Assembly: GCA_965658615.1 (NCBI GenBank)
Contig: CBFHSX010000014.1
Coordinates: forward strand, 1-37,504
DNA length: 37,504 nucleotides
Reading direction: 5' to 3'
Source of the DNA: UBA8337 sp965658615
GTDB taxonomy: Bacteria > Pseudomonadota > Alphaproteobacteria > RS24
The notes under the pieces are model-generated. The model was not told where the DNA came from, made no database searches, and was given only the letters and a program-made list of their open reading frames with translations. The translations under genes and the position numbers were made by a program. Below are positions 1 through 6,736 of this stretch, in pieces. Numbering within the stretch: position 1 is the stretch's first letter; each line of letters starts with the position of its first letter.

Positions 1-120
1 CTGCCCAGCCTGGTTGAGTGGGATACGCATATCCCCGAATGGGATGTGTTGCGCGACGAATGCGAAAAAGCGGCAGCGCATTTAATGCGCTATCAATCGA
101 CAAAAGAGTGCGTCGCATGA
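1..120 (+). CDS. DUF692 / MNIO-family enzyme (BufB-like), C-terminal end only
   Basis: The window opens inside a gene whose frame 1 runs for 39 codons to a TGA at 118-120. The visible tail contains EWDTHIPEWDVLRDE, which resembles the C-terminal end of DUF692 proteins (multinuclear non-heme iron oxidases, TIM-barrel fold). In bufferin systems this enzyme modifies cysteines of a small secreted precursor that sequesters copper. The catalytic His/Asp/Glu metal ligands lie outside the window, so the assignment rests on this short tail and mainly on the two genes that follow (DUF2063, then DoxX), which is the BufB-BufC-BufD order. Its stop overlaps the next start in an ATGA. The precursor gene (BufA, DUF2282) would be expected just left of the window. 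Confidence 0.72.
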   Translation: MPSLVEWDTHIPEWDVLRDECEKAAAHLMRYQSTKECVA

Positions 121-845
121 GCGGGCAGGCAGCATTTATGGCGGCTCTGTTCGACCCTGAAAAACCGGCACCGGACGGTCTACGCCACCCGCAGGGCGGC
201 AATGCGGCGGCGCGATTGGCCGTCTATCGCAATAATGTCGTTTACGGCCTGATGCAAAATCTGCGCGCCGGTTTTCCGCTGCTGCTCGAGCTATTGGGTG
301 ATGCGCGCTTTGATGAGCTGGCGGAAACCTTCGCGCGCGCCCATCCACCAAGCGACCCGCTTATATTTGCTTATGGTGCGGTGCTGCCCGATTTTATCGA
401 CACTTTCGCGCCGCTTGCCGCGCAGCCCTATGCCGGCGATGTGGCGCGGCTGGAGCTGGCCATGCGCGGTGCGGCGGATGCGGTGGCGCACCAAGCCATC
501 GAGGCGGCCGCCATAAATCCTGATATTTTGCCTGATGCGGTCGCTATTCTGGCACCGACCCTGCATGTGTTGGCGTCCGATTGGCCGCTGCACGAGCTTT
601 ATCTCTATTTGAACGGCGTTCTGCAATCGGCCCCCGATATGGCAGAAGCCCAAGCGCTGATGATTTACCGCATGCCGACCGGCGGCGTGGCGCTGGAATT
701 GCTGCCACCAGACGGCGCACGCTTTCTGCTGGATATACAGGCCGGTATGCCGCTGGCCCACGCGGCGCACGGGCTGGCCCCCGAGGCCATGACCGACATG
801 CTGACCCGCCTTTTGCTGGCCGGGCTGATTGCTGACATAAAATAG
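117..845 (+). CDS. DUF2063 protein, BufC-like partner of the MNIO enzyme
   Basis: A 242-aa protein starting at the ATG that overlaps the upstream stop (ATGA, 117-120). The frame is open further upstream but that part overlaps the DUF692 gene. The N-terminal half fits the DUF2063 pattern: RLAVYRNNV near residues 27-35, AGFPLLLELLG, a PPSDPL segment, and DVARLELA near residues 105-112. The family was once labelled putative DNA-binding; in bufferin operons it is the BufC subunit that works with the DUF692 enzyme, probably presenting the precursor peptide. The C-terminal half is less conserved, ending in a run resembling a winged-helix-like tail. Tight coupling to the genes on both sides supports one transcript. 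The family call is firm; the biochemical role is by analogy. Confidence 0.85.
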   Translation: MSGQAAFMAALFDPEKPAPDGLRHPQGGNAAARLAVYRNNVVYGLMQNLRAGFPLLLELLGDARFDELAETFARAHPPSDPLIFAYGAVLPDFIDTFAPLAAQPYAGDVARLELAMRGAADAVAHQAIEAAAINPDILPDAVAILAPTLHVLASDWPLHELYLYLNGVLQSAPDMAEAQALMIYRMPTGGVALELLPPDGARFLLDIQAGMPLAHAAHGLAPEAMTDMLTRLLLAGLIADIK

Positions 846-854
846 GAGGAAAAT

Positions 855-1394
855 ATGCGCAATTTACTTGAAACATATCAAGCCGCGGGCGCGCGGCTGG
901 AGCTTATCGCCGGTGCATGGTTTGTACCATTGGGCGCGCGCTTTGCCTTTATCGCCGTGCTGCTGGGCTATTATTGGTCGTCGGCGCTGACCAAATTCTC
1001 GGATGGTGTTTTCGGCTTTTTATCGCCGACATTGGGCGCGCATTATCAGATCCTTCCCGGCATTACCGAGGCGGCCGGCTATGACCTCGATAAAATCAGT
1101 GGGTTTTTTACCCTGATTGTGCTGTTGGGCAGTTGGGCCGAGATTATTCTGCCTTTGCTCATCCTTATCGGTCTGTTCACACGCGGCGCGGCCTTGGCCA
1201 TGATCGGTTTTGTCATTGTGCAATCGATTGTCGATATAACCGGTCATGATGTTGCGGCAGGTGGCTGGTTCGACCGCGCATCTGATGCGCTTATCCTCGA
1301 CCAAAGGCTGTTTTGGGTGTTTATTCTGGCGCTGCTGGTGGTTAAAGGGGCCGGGCCGCTCTCGCTCGATCGGGCATTGAGCCTCGATAACTAG
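855..1394 (+). CDS. DoxX-family membrane protein (BufD-like)
   Basis: A 179-aa polytopic protein with about four hydrophobic segments (roughly residues 27-45, 80-105, 108-128 and 150-168). It fits the DoxX/DoxD family, with ARFAFIAVLLGYYWSSALTKF in the first segment and a PLLILIGLFTRGAALAM core. The Shine-Dalgarno AGGAGG (844-849) overlaps the stop of the preceding gene, so translation is coupled. DoxX proteins are inner-membrane proteins of poorly defined function, often tied to quinone or redox stress. The fourth gene of bufferin-type operons (gigD/bufD) is a DoxX protein, which is why the name is suggested here. The precise role is unknown. Confidence 0.85.
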   Translation: MRNLLETYQAAGARLELIAGAWFVPLGARFAFIAVLLGYYWSSALTKFSDGVFGFLSPTLGAHYQILPGITEAAGYDLDKISGFFTLIVLLGSWAEIILPLLILIGLFTRGAALAMIGFVIVQSIVDITGHDVAAGGWFDRASDALILDQRLFWVFILALLVVKGAGPLSLDRALSLDN

Positions 1395-1413
1395 GTTTTC
1401 GCAAGGTGCTGCT

Positions 1414-1433
1414 TGCAAAATTGCAATTTTGCA
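1414..1433. promoter_or_regulatory. Perfect 20-bp palindrome upstream of the LysR gene
   Basis: The sequence TGCAAAATTGCAATTTTGCA equals its own reverse complement over all 20 bases. It sits 20 bases after the DoxX stop and 25 bases before the LysR ATG, in an AT-rich island inside GC-rich DNA. An autoregulatory operator of the adjacent LysR-type regulator is the simplest reading. A LysR T-N11-A half-site match is possible but not diagnostic. Confidence 0.5.
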
Positions 1434-1458
1434 TATTTGCAGCTATTCTATTGCGGTT

Positions 1459-2391
1459 ATGAAAGACCTCGATTGGGATGATTTGCGCTTTTTCCTCGCC
1501 GTGGCTGCCGCAGGTAGCCTGTCGGCCGCCGCGCGCGAGCTGAATGTCAACACCACCACCGTGTTGCGCCGCATCGGCAATCTCGAGGATGCGCTGGAGG
1601 CGCGGCTGTTTGAGCGCCTCAGAAGCGGCTATACGCTGACCCAAGACGGCACGCGGCTGCTGCAATCTTTGGCGCCGGTGGATAGCTCGCTCTCCTCGCT
1701 GCAGCGCGATTTTCAGGCCGCAAGCAGCGCCTTTCGCGGGCAGGTCCGGCTTTCCGCCAGCGAGATCATCGCCGGCGGTCTGGTGACGCCGGCTTTGCCG
1801 CCGTTTTTCGAGGCGCATCCTGATATTGCTTTGGATATTATCGCCGACCCCAGCCTGACCTCGCAAAGCGCCACGCCGCGACTATTGAATGTGCTGCGCG
1901 ATATCGATATTGCGCTGCGCCTCGAGCGGCCGACGCAAGGGGATATGCTGGTGCGCAAGCTATGCGACGTCGCTTACGGCCTTTATGGCTCGCCGGCTTA
2001 TGTCGCCGCGCATGGGCCGGTGCCCGATAATGGCGATTTGAGCGGCCATAAGATTATCGGTTTTTCCGAAGAAGACCGTCCGGTCGGTCCGGTTTGGTGG
2101 CTGTCGCGGGCCGAAAAAGCTGCCAGCGTGGTGATGCGCTCCTCCAGTGTGGCGACGCGGCTGAGCGCGGTGGAAACCGGCACGGCCATCGCCGCTCTCC
2201 CCTGTTTTATCGCAGCGCAAAGGGCCGATTTACAGCCCTTATTGGGCCCGGATATGGTCGGCACATTGGAGCTTTGGCTATTGACGCGCGGCGATTTGGC
2301 GAGCCTCAGCCATGTGCGCGCCGTGATGGATTTTCTGGTCGAAACCGTCGCCGCCGCGACACCGCGTCTGGCCGGCCATATACCGGCCTAG
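1459..2391 (+). CDS. LysR-family transcriptional regulator
   Basis: A 310-aa LysR-type regulator. The N-terminal winged helix-turn-helix (about residues 1-62) shows LRFFLAVAAAGSLSAAAREL, then the recognition helix region TTTVLRRIGNLEDALEARLFER. The remainder is a type-2 periplasmic-binding-like effector domain, with SASEIIAGGLVTPALPPFFE opening it near residue 95. The ATG at 1459 was chosen because the HTH starts directly after it; an in-frame TTG at 1429 lies within the palindrome and would add ten residues without family support. No strong Shine-Dalgarno is visible. It is single-copy between the DoxX gene and the leu region, on the same strand as both. The regulon and effector are not deducible; autoregulation through the palindrome is inferred. 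Confidence 0.9.
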   Translation: MKDLDWDDLRFFLAVAAAGSLSAAARELNVNTTTVLRRIGNLEDALEARLFERLRSGYTLTQDGTRLLQSLAPVDSSLSSLQRDFQAASSAFRGQVRLSASEIIAGGLVTPALPPFFEAHPDIALDIIADPSLTSQSATPRLLNVLRDIDIALRLERPTQGDMLVRKLCDVAYGLYGSPAYVAAHGPVPDNGDLSGHKIIGFSEEDRPVGPVWWLSRAEKAASVVMRSSSVATRLSAVETGTAIAALPCFIAAQRADLQPLLGPDMVGTLELWLLTRGDLASLSHVRAVMDFLVETVAAATPRLAGHIPA

Positions 2392-2443
2392 AAAATAGGC
2401 GGAAAGTGCTTGCCTTGGCTGATTTGCTTGGATAAACAAGTAT

Positions 2444-2462
2444 ATGTGGAAGTTTTCCACAT
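2444..2462. promoter_or_regulatory. Inverted repeat upstream of the leu leader
   Basis: ATGTGGAA and TTCCACAT (8-bp perfect arms) flank a GTT spacer. The element lies 28 bases before the leader-peptide ATG at 2490 and right after AT-rich sequence (2424-2446, TTGCTT to TATATG) where a promoter could sit, though no well-spaced -35/-10 pair is convincing. A repressor or activator operator for leuA is plausible. A weak terminator of the LysR gene is less likely because the downstream arm is not followed by a T-run. Confidence 0.4.
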
Positions 2463-2489
2463 CATGAGTCGATTGGAAATGGAATTGCA

Positions 2490-2621
2490 ATGAGCCAGCA
2501 CGGCACAATTGACGCGACACTGCACGTAGCAGTGCCTACGGCACCGGTCACCGGTGTTGTAAACACGCGCGCCGTGCCTGCCAATCTGACCCTAACCATC
2601 CTTCTCCTTACCTGCCCCTGA
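2490..2621 (+). CDS. leuL: leu operon leader peptide (attenuator peptide)
   Basis: A 43-codon frame from ATG 2490 to TGA 2619-2621. The last eleven residues read LTLTILLLTCP, with five leucines in eight codons (CTG 2586, CTA 2592, CTT 2601, CTC 2604, CTT 2607) plus an isoleucine. CTA, CTT and CTC are uncommon beside the CTG and TTG preferred in neighbouring genes, which is what a charging-sensitive leader would use. The earlier part is valine-rich. The TGA lies inside the left arm of a stem-loop (2615-2657) and the frame sits 85 bases before leuA. The Shine-Dalgarno is weak (GGAA at 2481-2484). Leucine-rich leaders before leuA are established for transcription attenuation in proteobacteria. 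The start is less certain than the Leu cluster; GTG 2574 is an alternative. Confidence 0.7.
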   Translation: MSQHGTIDATLHVAVPTAPVTGVVNTRAVPANLTLTILLLTCP

Positions 2622-2657
2622 GATCGGACAGGCCAATGACAGGCGCGTTCTCAGGGG
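2615..2657 (+). promoter_or_regulatory. Attenuator-like stem-loop before leuA
   Basis: CCCCTGAGA (2615-2623) pairs perfectly with TCTCAGGGG (2649-2657), a 9-bp stem that includes the leader stop codon. The loop has two copies of GACAGGC. The right arm is followed by a purine-rich GTGGAAAAAGC rather than a T-tract, so it does not look like an intrinsic terminator. Part of the left arm (CCTGAG, 2617-2622) can instead pair with CTCAGG (2688-2693), which overlaps the leuA Shine-Dalgarno. CGCGCC (2568-2573) can pair with GGCGCG (2642-2647) in the loop. These exclusive pairings suggest translational control or a variant attenuator. Confidence 0.55.
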
Positions 2658-2706
2658 GTGGAAAAAGCAAACAACACAGGCGAAAGCCTCAGGAAAGGAT
2701 GACCAA

Positions 2707-4275
2707 ATGACTGATTCAATGAAACAAACCGGCGCTGCGAGCGACCGCGTTTATATTTTCGACACCACCTTACGCGATGGCGAGCAATCGCCCGGCGCTT
2801 CCATGACATTGGAAGAAAAGCTGCAAATTGCGGAATTGCTGGACTTAATGGGCGTCGATGTGATCGAAGCCGGGTTCCCGATTGCCTCAAACGGCGATTT
2901 TGAAAGCGTCTCGGAAGTTGCCAAGCTGGTGAAGAACGCGCAAATTTGCGGCTTGGCCCGGGCCGGTGCAAAAGACATTGACCGCGCCGGAGAGGCGGTG
3001 AAACACGCGAAAAACCCGCGTATTCACACCTTCATTTCCACCAGTCCGGTGCATATGAAGCACAAGCTGCAAATGCAGCCCGAGGATGTCATGGAAGCGG
3101 TGGCGTTCTCGGTCAGCCATGCGCGCAATTATACTGATAATGTTGAATGGTCGCCGGAAGACGCGACACGCACGGATCGCGATTTTTTATGCGCCACGGT
3201 CGAAACCGCCATTAAAGCGGGTGCGACGACGGTCAATATTCCCGACACGGTGGGCTACACCATGCCGCAGGAATATTTCGACATCATCACCATGCTGCGT
3301 GAGCGTGTGCCGAATATCGATAAAGCGATTATCTCGACCCATTGCCATAATGATTTGGGACTGGCGGTCGGCAATTCGCTGGCCGGTGTGCAGGCGGGGG
3401 CGCGGCAAATCGAATGCACGATTAACGGACTGGGCGAGCGCGCCGGCAATGCGGCTTTGGAAGAAGTCGTGATGGCGTTGAATGTGCGCCATGATTTGAT
3501 GCCGCAATGGACCAATATTGAAACCAATATGTTGTCGCGTGCCTCCAAGTTGGTATCGTCGGTCACCGCGTTTCCGGTGCAATATAATAAAGCGATTGTC
3601 GGTCAGAATGCATTTGCGCATGAGAGCGGCATTCACCAAGACGGCATGCTGAAAAACAACCAGACCTACGAGATTATGACACCGGAAAGCGTCGGTATTT
3701 CGCAGACCTCGCTGGTCATGGGCAAGCATTCTGGACGTCACGCTTTCCGCGATAAAATCAAGACACTGGGTTATGAATTGGGCGACAATCAAATTCAGGA
3801 AGCCTTTGTCCGCTTCAAGGATTTGGCCGATCGCAAAAAACATGTGTTTGACGATGATATTATCGCGCTGGTCGATGACGAAGTCGCCAAAGGGGCGGAC
3901 CGCATCAAGCTGGTCTCCTTGCGTGTGATGGCCGGTTCGGAAGGCCCGCAACAGGCTATTTTGAAGTTGGATATTGACGGCAGCGAAGTTGAGGTCGAAA
4001 GCACGGGCGACGGTCCGGTCGATGCGACCTTTAACGCCATTAAGGCGCTGTTTCTGCACGAGGCCGCCTTGCAACTGTATCAAGTCCACGCTGTGACCGA
4101 GGGCACAGACGCACAAGCCGAGGTGAGCGTGCGTTTGGAAGAAGCCGGTAAAACCGTTACCGGTCGCGCTGCCGATACAGACACATTGGTGGCGTCTGCC
4201 CGCGCTTATTTGAGTGCGTTGAATAAATTGCTGATTAAAAGAGAAAAGCGGGCGCCCGATAGCATGACCGCTTAG
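2707..4275 (+). CDS. leuA: 2-isopropylmalate synthase
   Basis: A 522-aa cytosolic enzyme that condenses acetyl-CoA with 2-oxoisovalerate, the first committed step of leucine biosynthesis. The HMGL-like TIM barrel opens with FDTTLRDGEQSPGASM (about residues 18-33). The metal ligands are in STHCHNDLG (near 210-218), with GLGERAGNAALEE near 245. The C-terminal allosteric LeuA dimer domain (after about 395) normally binds leucine for feedback inhibition. Length matches the E. coli-type enzyme. ATG 2707 has a good Shine-Dalgarno AGGAAAGG (2691-2698) and was preferred over ATG 2719. Control by the upstream leucine-rich leader is likely. The gene ends 20 bases before mreB with no terminator in the gap. 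Confidence 0.97.
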   Translation: MTDSMKQTGAASDRVYIFDTTLRDGEQSPGASMTLEEKLQIAELLDLMGVDVIEAGFPIASNGDFESVSEVAKLVKNAQICGLARAGAKDIDRAGEAVKHAKNPRIHTFISTSPVHMKHKLQMQPEDVMEAVAFSVSHARNYTDNVEWSPEDATRTDRDFLCATVETAIKAGATTVNIPDTVGYTMPQEYFDIITMLRERVPNIDKAIISTHCHNDLGLAVGNSLAGVQAGARQIECTINGLGERAGNAALEEVVMALNVRHDLMPQWTNIETNMLSRASKLVSSVTAFPVQYNKAIVGQNAFAHESGIHQDGMLKNNQTYEIMTPESVGISQTSLVMGKHSGRHAFRDKIKTLGYELGDNQIQEAFVRFKDLADRKKHVFDDDIIALVDDEVAKGADRIKLVSLRVMAGSEGPQQAILKLDIDGSEVEVESTGDGPVDATFNAIKALFLHEAALQLYQVHAVTEGTDAQAEVSVRLEEAGKTVTGRAADTDTLVASARAYLSALNKLLIKREKRAPDSMTA

Positions 4276-4295
4276 GGCCCACGGAGGGGATAGAT

Positions 4296-5336
4296 ATGTT
4301 GAATATGTTGTTGGCCATGTTTTCCGCCGATATGGCGATTGACCTCGGCACTGCCAATACGCTGGTTTATGTAAAAGGCCGCGGTATTGTTTTGAACGAG
4401 CCCTCCGTGGTTGCGATTATCGAGCAAAATGGCCGCAATCGTGTGCTCGCCGTTGGTGATGAAGCAAAGATGATGCTGGGCCGCACGCCCGGCAATATCA
4501 AAGCCATTCGCCCGATGCGCGATGGCGTGATTGCCGACTTTGATGTGACGGAAGAAATGATTAAGCACTTTATCCGTAAGGTGCATAATCGTCGCTCTTT
4601 CGCCAATCCGCAAATCGTCGTCTGCGTGCCTTCGGGGGCCACGGCGGTGGAACGTCGTGCCATTCAAGAAAGCGCCATGTCGGCCGGCGCGCGTCGTGTG
4701 TTCCTCATTGAGGAGCCGATGGCGGCGGCGATTGGGGCGGGCCTGCCGGTGACGGAGCCGACGGGTTCTATGGTTATCGATATTGGCGGCGGCACCACAG
4801 AGGTGGCGGTGCTGTCACTGGGCGGCATTGTGTATTCGCGTTCCGTGCGCGTTGGTGGCGATAAAATGGATGAGGCGATTATCGCGCATATTCGCCGCAA
4901 TCATAACTTGCTGCTGGGTGAATCGAGTGCCGAACGCATCAAGAAGGAAGTCGGTTCAGCCATGATGGCACCGGGTGAAGAGGGCGAGTCCGTCAAGATT
5001 AAAGGCCGCGATCTGATGAATGGTGTGCCGCGCGAAGTGGTCATCACCCAGCGCGAAGTGGCCGAAAGCCTGACCGAGCCGGTCGGCGCGATTGTCGAAG
5101 CGGTAAAAGTCGCCCTCGAGGCCACACCGCCGGAATTGGCGGCAGATATTGTCGATAAGGGTATTGTCATGACCGGCGGCGGCGGCTTGCTGCATAATCT
5201 CGATGCTTATTTGCGCGAAGCGACGGGTTTGCCCGTCTCGATTGCGGATGAGGCGTTGTCTTGCGTTGTGTTGGGCACCGGCCGTGCGCTCGAACATATT
5301 AAAACCATGAAACACGTTTTGTCGGCGGCTTATTAA
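4296..5336 (+). CDS. mreB: Rod-shape actin homologue MreB
   Basis: A 346-aa bacterial actin that polymerises under the inner membrane and guides elongation-specific peptidoglycan synthesis. Family signatures: MAIDLGTANTLVYVKGRGIVLNEPS (phosphate 1, split here as DLGTANTLVY), VCVPSGAT near 110, the DIGGGTTEVAVLS phosphate-2 loop near 165, and MTGGGGLL near 290. Full length. Shine-Dalgarno GGAGGGG (4282-4288) before ATG 4296. It is the first gene of mreBCD-mrdA-rodA and follows leuA by 20 bases, so read-through from the leucine-regulated promoter is possible unless a promoter lies within leuA. The short N-terminal MLNMLLAMF stretch is compatible with the membrane-binding amphipathic helix known in MreB. 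Confidence 0.98.
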   Translation: MLNMLLAMFSADMAIDLGTANTLVYVKGRGIVLNEPSVVAIIEQNGRNRVLAVGDEAKMMLGRTPGNIKAIRPMRDGVIADFDVTEEMIKHFIRKVHNRRSFANPQIVVCVPSGATAVERRAIQESAMSAGARRVFLIEEPMAAAIGAGLPVTEPTGSMVIDIGGGTTEVAVLSLGGIVYSRSVRVGGDKMDEAIIAHIRRNHNLLLGESSAERIKKEVGSAMMAPGEEGESVKIKGRDLMNGVPREVVITQREVAESLTEPVGAIVEAVKVALEATPPELAADIVDKGIVMTGGGGLLHNLDAYLREATGLPVSIADEALSCVVLGTGRALEHIKTMKHVLSAAY

Positions 5337-5357
5337 TCCGCCGGAGAAGAGGCCCAA

Positions 5358-6218
5358 TTGGCCAAGATTGGCGCGTCACAGTCTGAGAACAGATATATCA
5401 GTGCGATCGGCATCGCGCTGGTGTGTTTGCTGTTTGCCGCCATATTGCTGTTTCTGCTGCCACGCTCCGACCCGCGGGTCGCGCAATTGAGGCAGTTTTC
5501 ATATGATATGGTAATCCCGGTTATCGAACTGGCGTCGCTGCCATTTCAAGCGGCACAACGCAGTTCGCAAAGCGTCAGCACGATGCTTGATTTGCAGGCC
5601 GAAAATGCGCGCCTGAGCCAAGAAAATGAAACGCTGCGTAAGCAGATTAACGAGCTGACGCAAGCGCGTGTGCTGATGGAGCAATATCGCGGCTTGCTGG
5701 CTCTGCCTGAAGAACCGGTGCTGCAATTTTCCAATGCGCGCATCGTCGCCGACCTGTCCAGCCCGTTTGCGCGCACAGTGGTGGCCAATATTGGCCGCGA
5801 TGCGGGCGTGACCCAAGGTGATAGCGTACTCGGTTCCAATGGTCTGGTTGGGCGCGTCATTTCGGTCGGCGGCACCTCGTCGCGTATCCTGTTGCTCACT
5901 GACTTCAACAGTCATATTCCGGTGCTGGCTCTGTCGAGCAATGCGCAAGCCATTTTGTCGGGGCGCAATGATGATCGGCCGCAATTACAATTTCTATCAA
6001 AGCAGGCGCGGCTCAAGGATGGTGACTTGCTGGTCACCTCAGGTAGCGGCGGGCAAATGCCCATCGGCCTGCCAATCGGCACAATCAGATTGGATGAAGC
6101 GGGCGATTTTTATGTCGATCTGCTCGATCAACCGATCGGGCTGACCTATGTGCGGATTGTGCGCGCCGAGACCATTCAGCCGCCGAGCGACGCCATTGCG
6201 CTAGATACGCCACAATGA
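5358..6218 (+). CDS. mreC: Rod-shape protein MreC
   Basis: A 286-aa bitopic inner-membrane protein that links MreB filaments to the periplasmic synthesis machinery. A cytoplasmic tail of about 13 residues is followed by one membrane helix (about 14-35), a coiled coil (about 70-105, with LQAENARLSQENETLRKQI) and the paired beta-barrel MreC domain containing LVGRVISVGGTSSRILLLTD. The start is TTG at 5358, backed by a strong Shine-Dalgarno GGAGAAGAGG (5343-5352). The next in-frame ATG (near 5508) would delete the transmembrane helix, so TTG is chosen. A non-ATG start can lower MreC relative to MreB. Its end overlaps mreD by ATGA. Confidence 0.95.
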   Translation: MAKIGASQSENRYISAIGIALVCLLFAAILLFLLPRSDPRVAQLRQFSYDMVIPVIELASLPFQAAQRSSQSVSTMLDLQAENARLSQENETLRKQINELTQARVLMEQYRGLLALPEEPVLQFSNARIVADLSSPFARTVVANIGRDAGVTQGDSVLGSNGLVGRVISVGGTSSRILLLTDFNSHIPVLALSSNAQAILSGRNDDRPQLQFLSKQARLKDGDLLVTSGSGGQMPIGLPIGTIRLDEAGDFYVDLLDQPIGLTYVRIVRAETIQPPSDAIALDTPQ

Positions 6219-6736
6219 GCAGCTTCGGGAACCAGCCGCGCGAGACCTCGCTGCAAAGCAGCCTTCCCTATATTATTGCCATCCTATGTGTTGTCTTAAA
6301 CGGCCTGCCTTTGGGACTTGTCGAATTACCGCATTTATCTCTGGGGCTATTTCTGGTGCCGCTATTTGGTGTCGCCATGCGCGCCGAGGCGGATTTGACG
6401 CCGGTGTTTTTTATCTTGCTGGGCTTGCTGGCTGATGTGCTTACCGAGGCACCGCTTGGCTATTGGGCATTTTTGAGTTGTCTGTTTTATATCCTCTCCT
6501 CAGGCCAAAAGCAGGTCTTGCAAAATGCTTCGCTCGGCCCGCATTGGCTCAGTTTTTTCATCGTCATCCTGATTGTCTATCTGGCCGGTTTCGCCATTGC
6601 GCTGCTGCGCGATGATCTGACCTTGCGATTTGGCGGGCATATCCTATCGGCGCTGTTTACCGGTTTATTTTATCCGATTATTGCCGCGCCGCTCAATATG
6701 TTGAACAATGCGCAGGCTACGCAGGAGGGTTTGTAA
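6215..6736 (+). CDS. mreD: Rod-shape protein MreD
   Basis: A 173-aa, mostly hydrophobic protein with about five or six membrane segments, the normal size and character of MreD, a poorly conserved partner of MreC in the elongasome. Recognisable features are PHLSLGLFLVPLFG and the conserved helix FFILLGLLADVLTEAPLG, which carries the LxxDxxxxxPLG pattern typical of MreD. ATG 6215 overlaps the mreC stop by four bases and the TAA overlaps the mrdA start (TAATG), so the three genes are translationally coupled. Identification relies on position as well as sequence. Confidence 0.93.
   Translation: MSSFGNQPRETSLQSSLPYIIAILCVVLNGLPLGLVELPHLSLGLFLVPLFGVAMRAEADLTPVFFILLGLLADVLTEAPLGYWAFLSCLFYILSSGQKQVLQNASLGPHWLSFFIVILIVYLAGFAIALLRDDLTLRFGGHILSALFTGLFYPIIAAPLNMLNNAQATQEGL

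Noticed and set aside
2699..2710. A tiny ATG-ACC-AAA-TGA frame before leuA.
   Set aside because: It overlaps the leuA start and is three codons long; it may be chance from the Shine-Dalgarno spacing.
3187..4116. A long open frame opposite leuA, and a similar one opposite the M20 gene at 10236-11138.
   Set aside because: Both reflect codon bias in the real genes on the other strand; no motif or ribosome site supports them.
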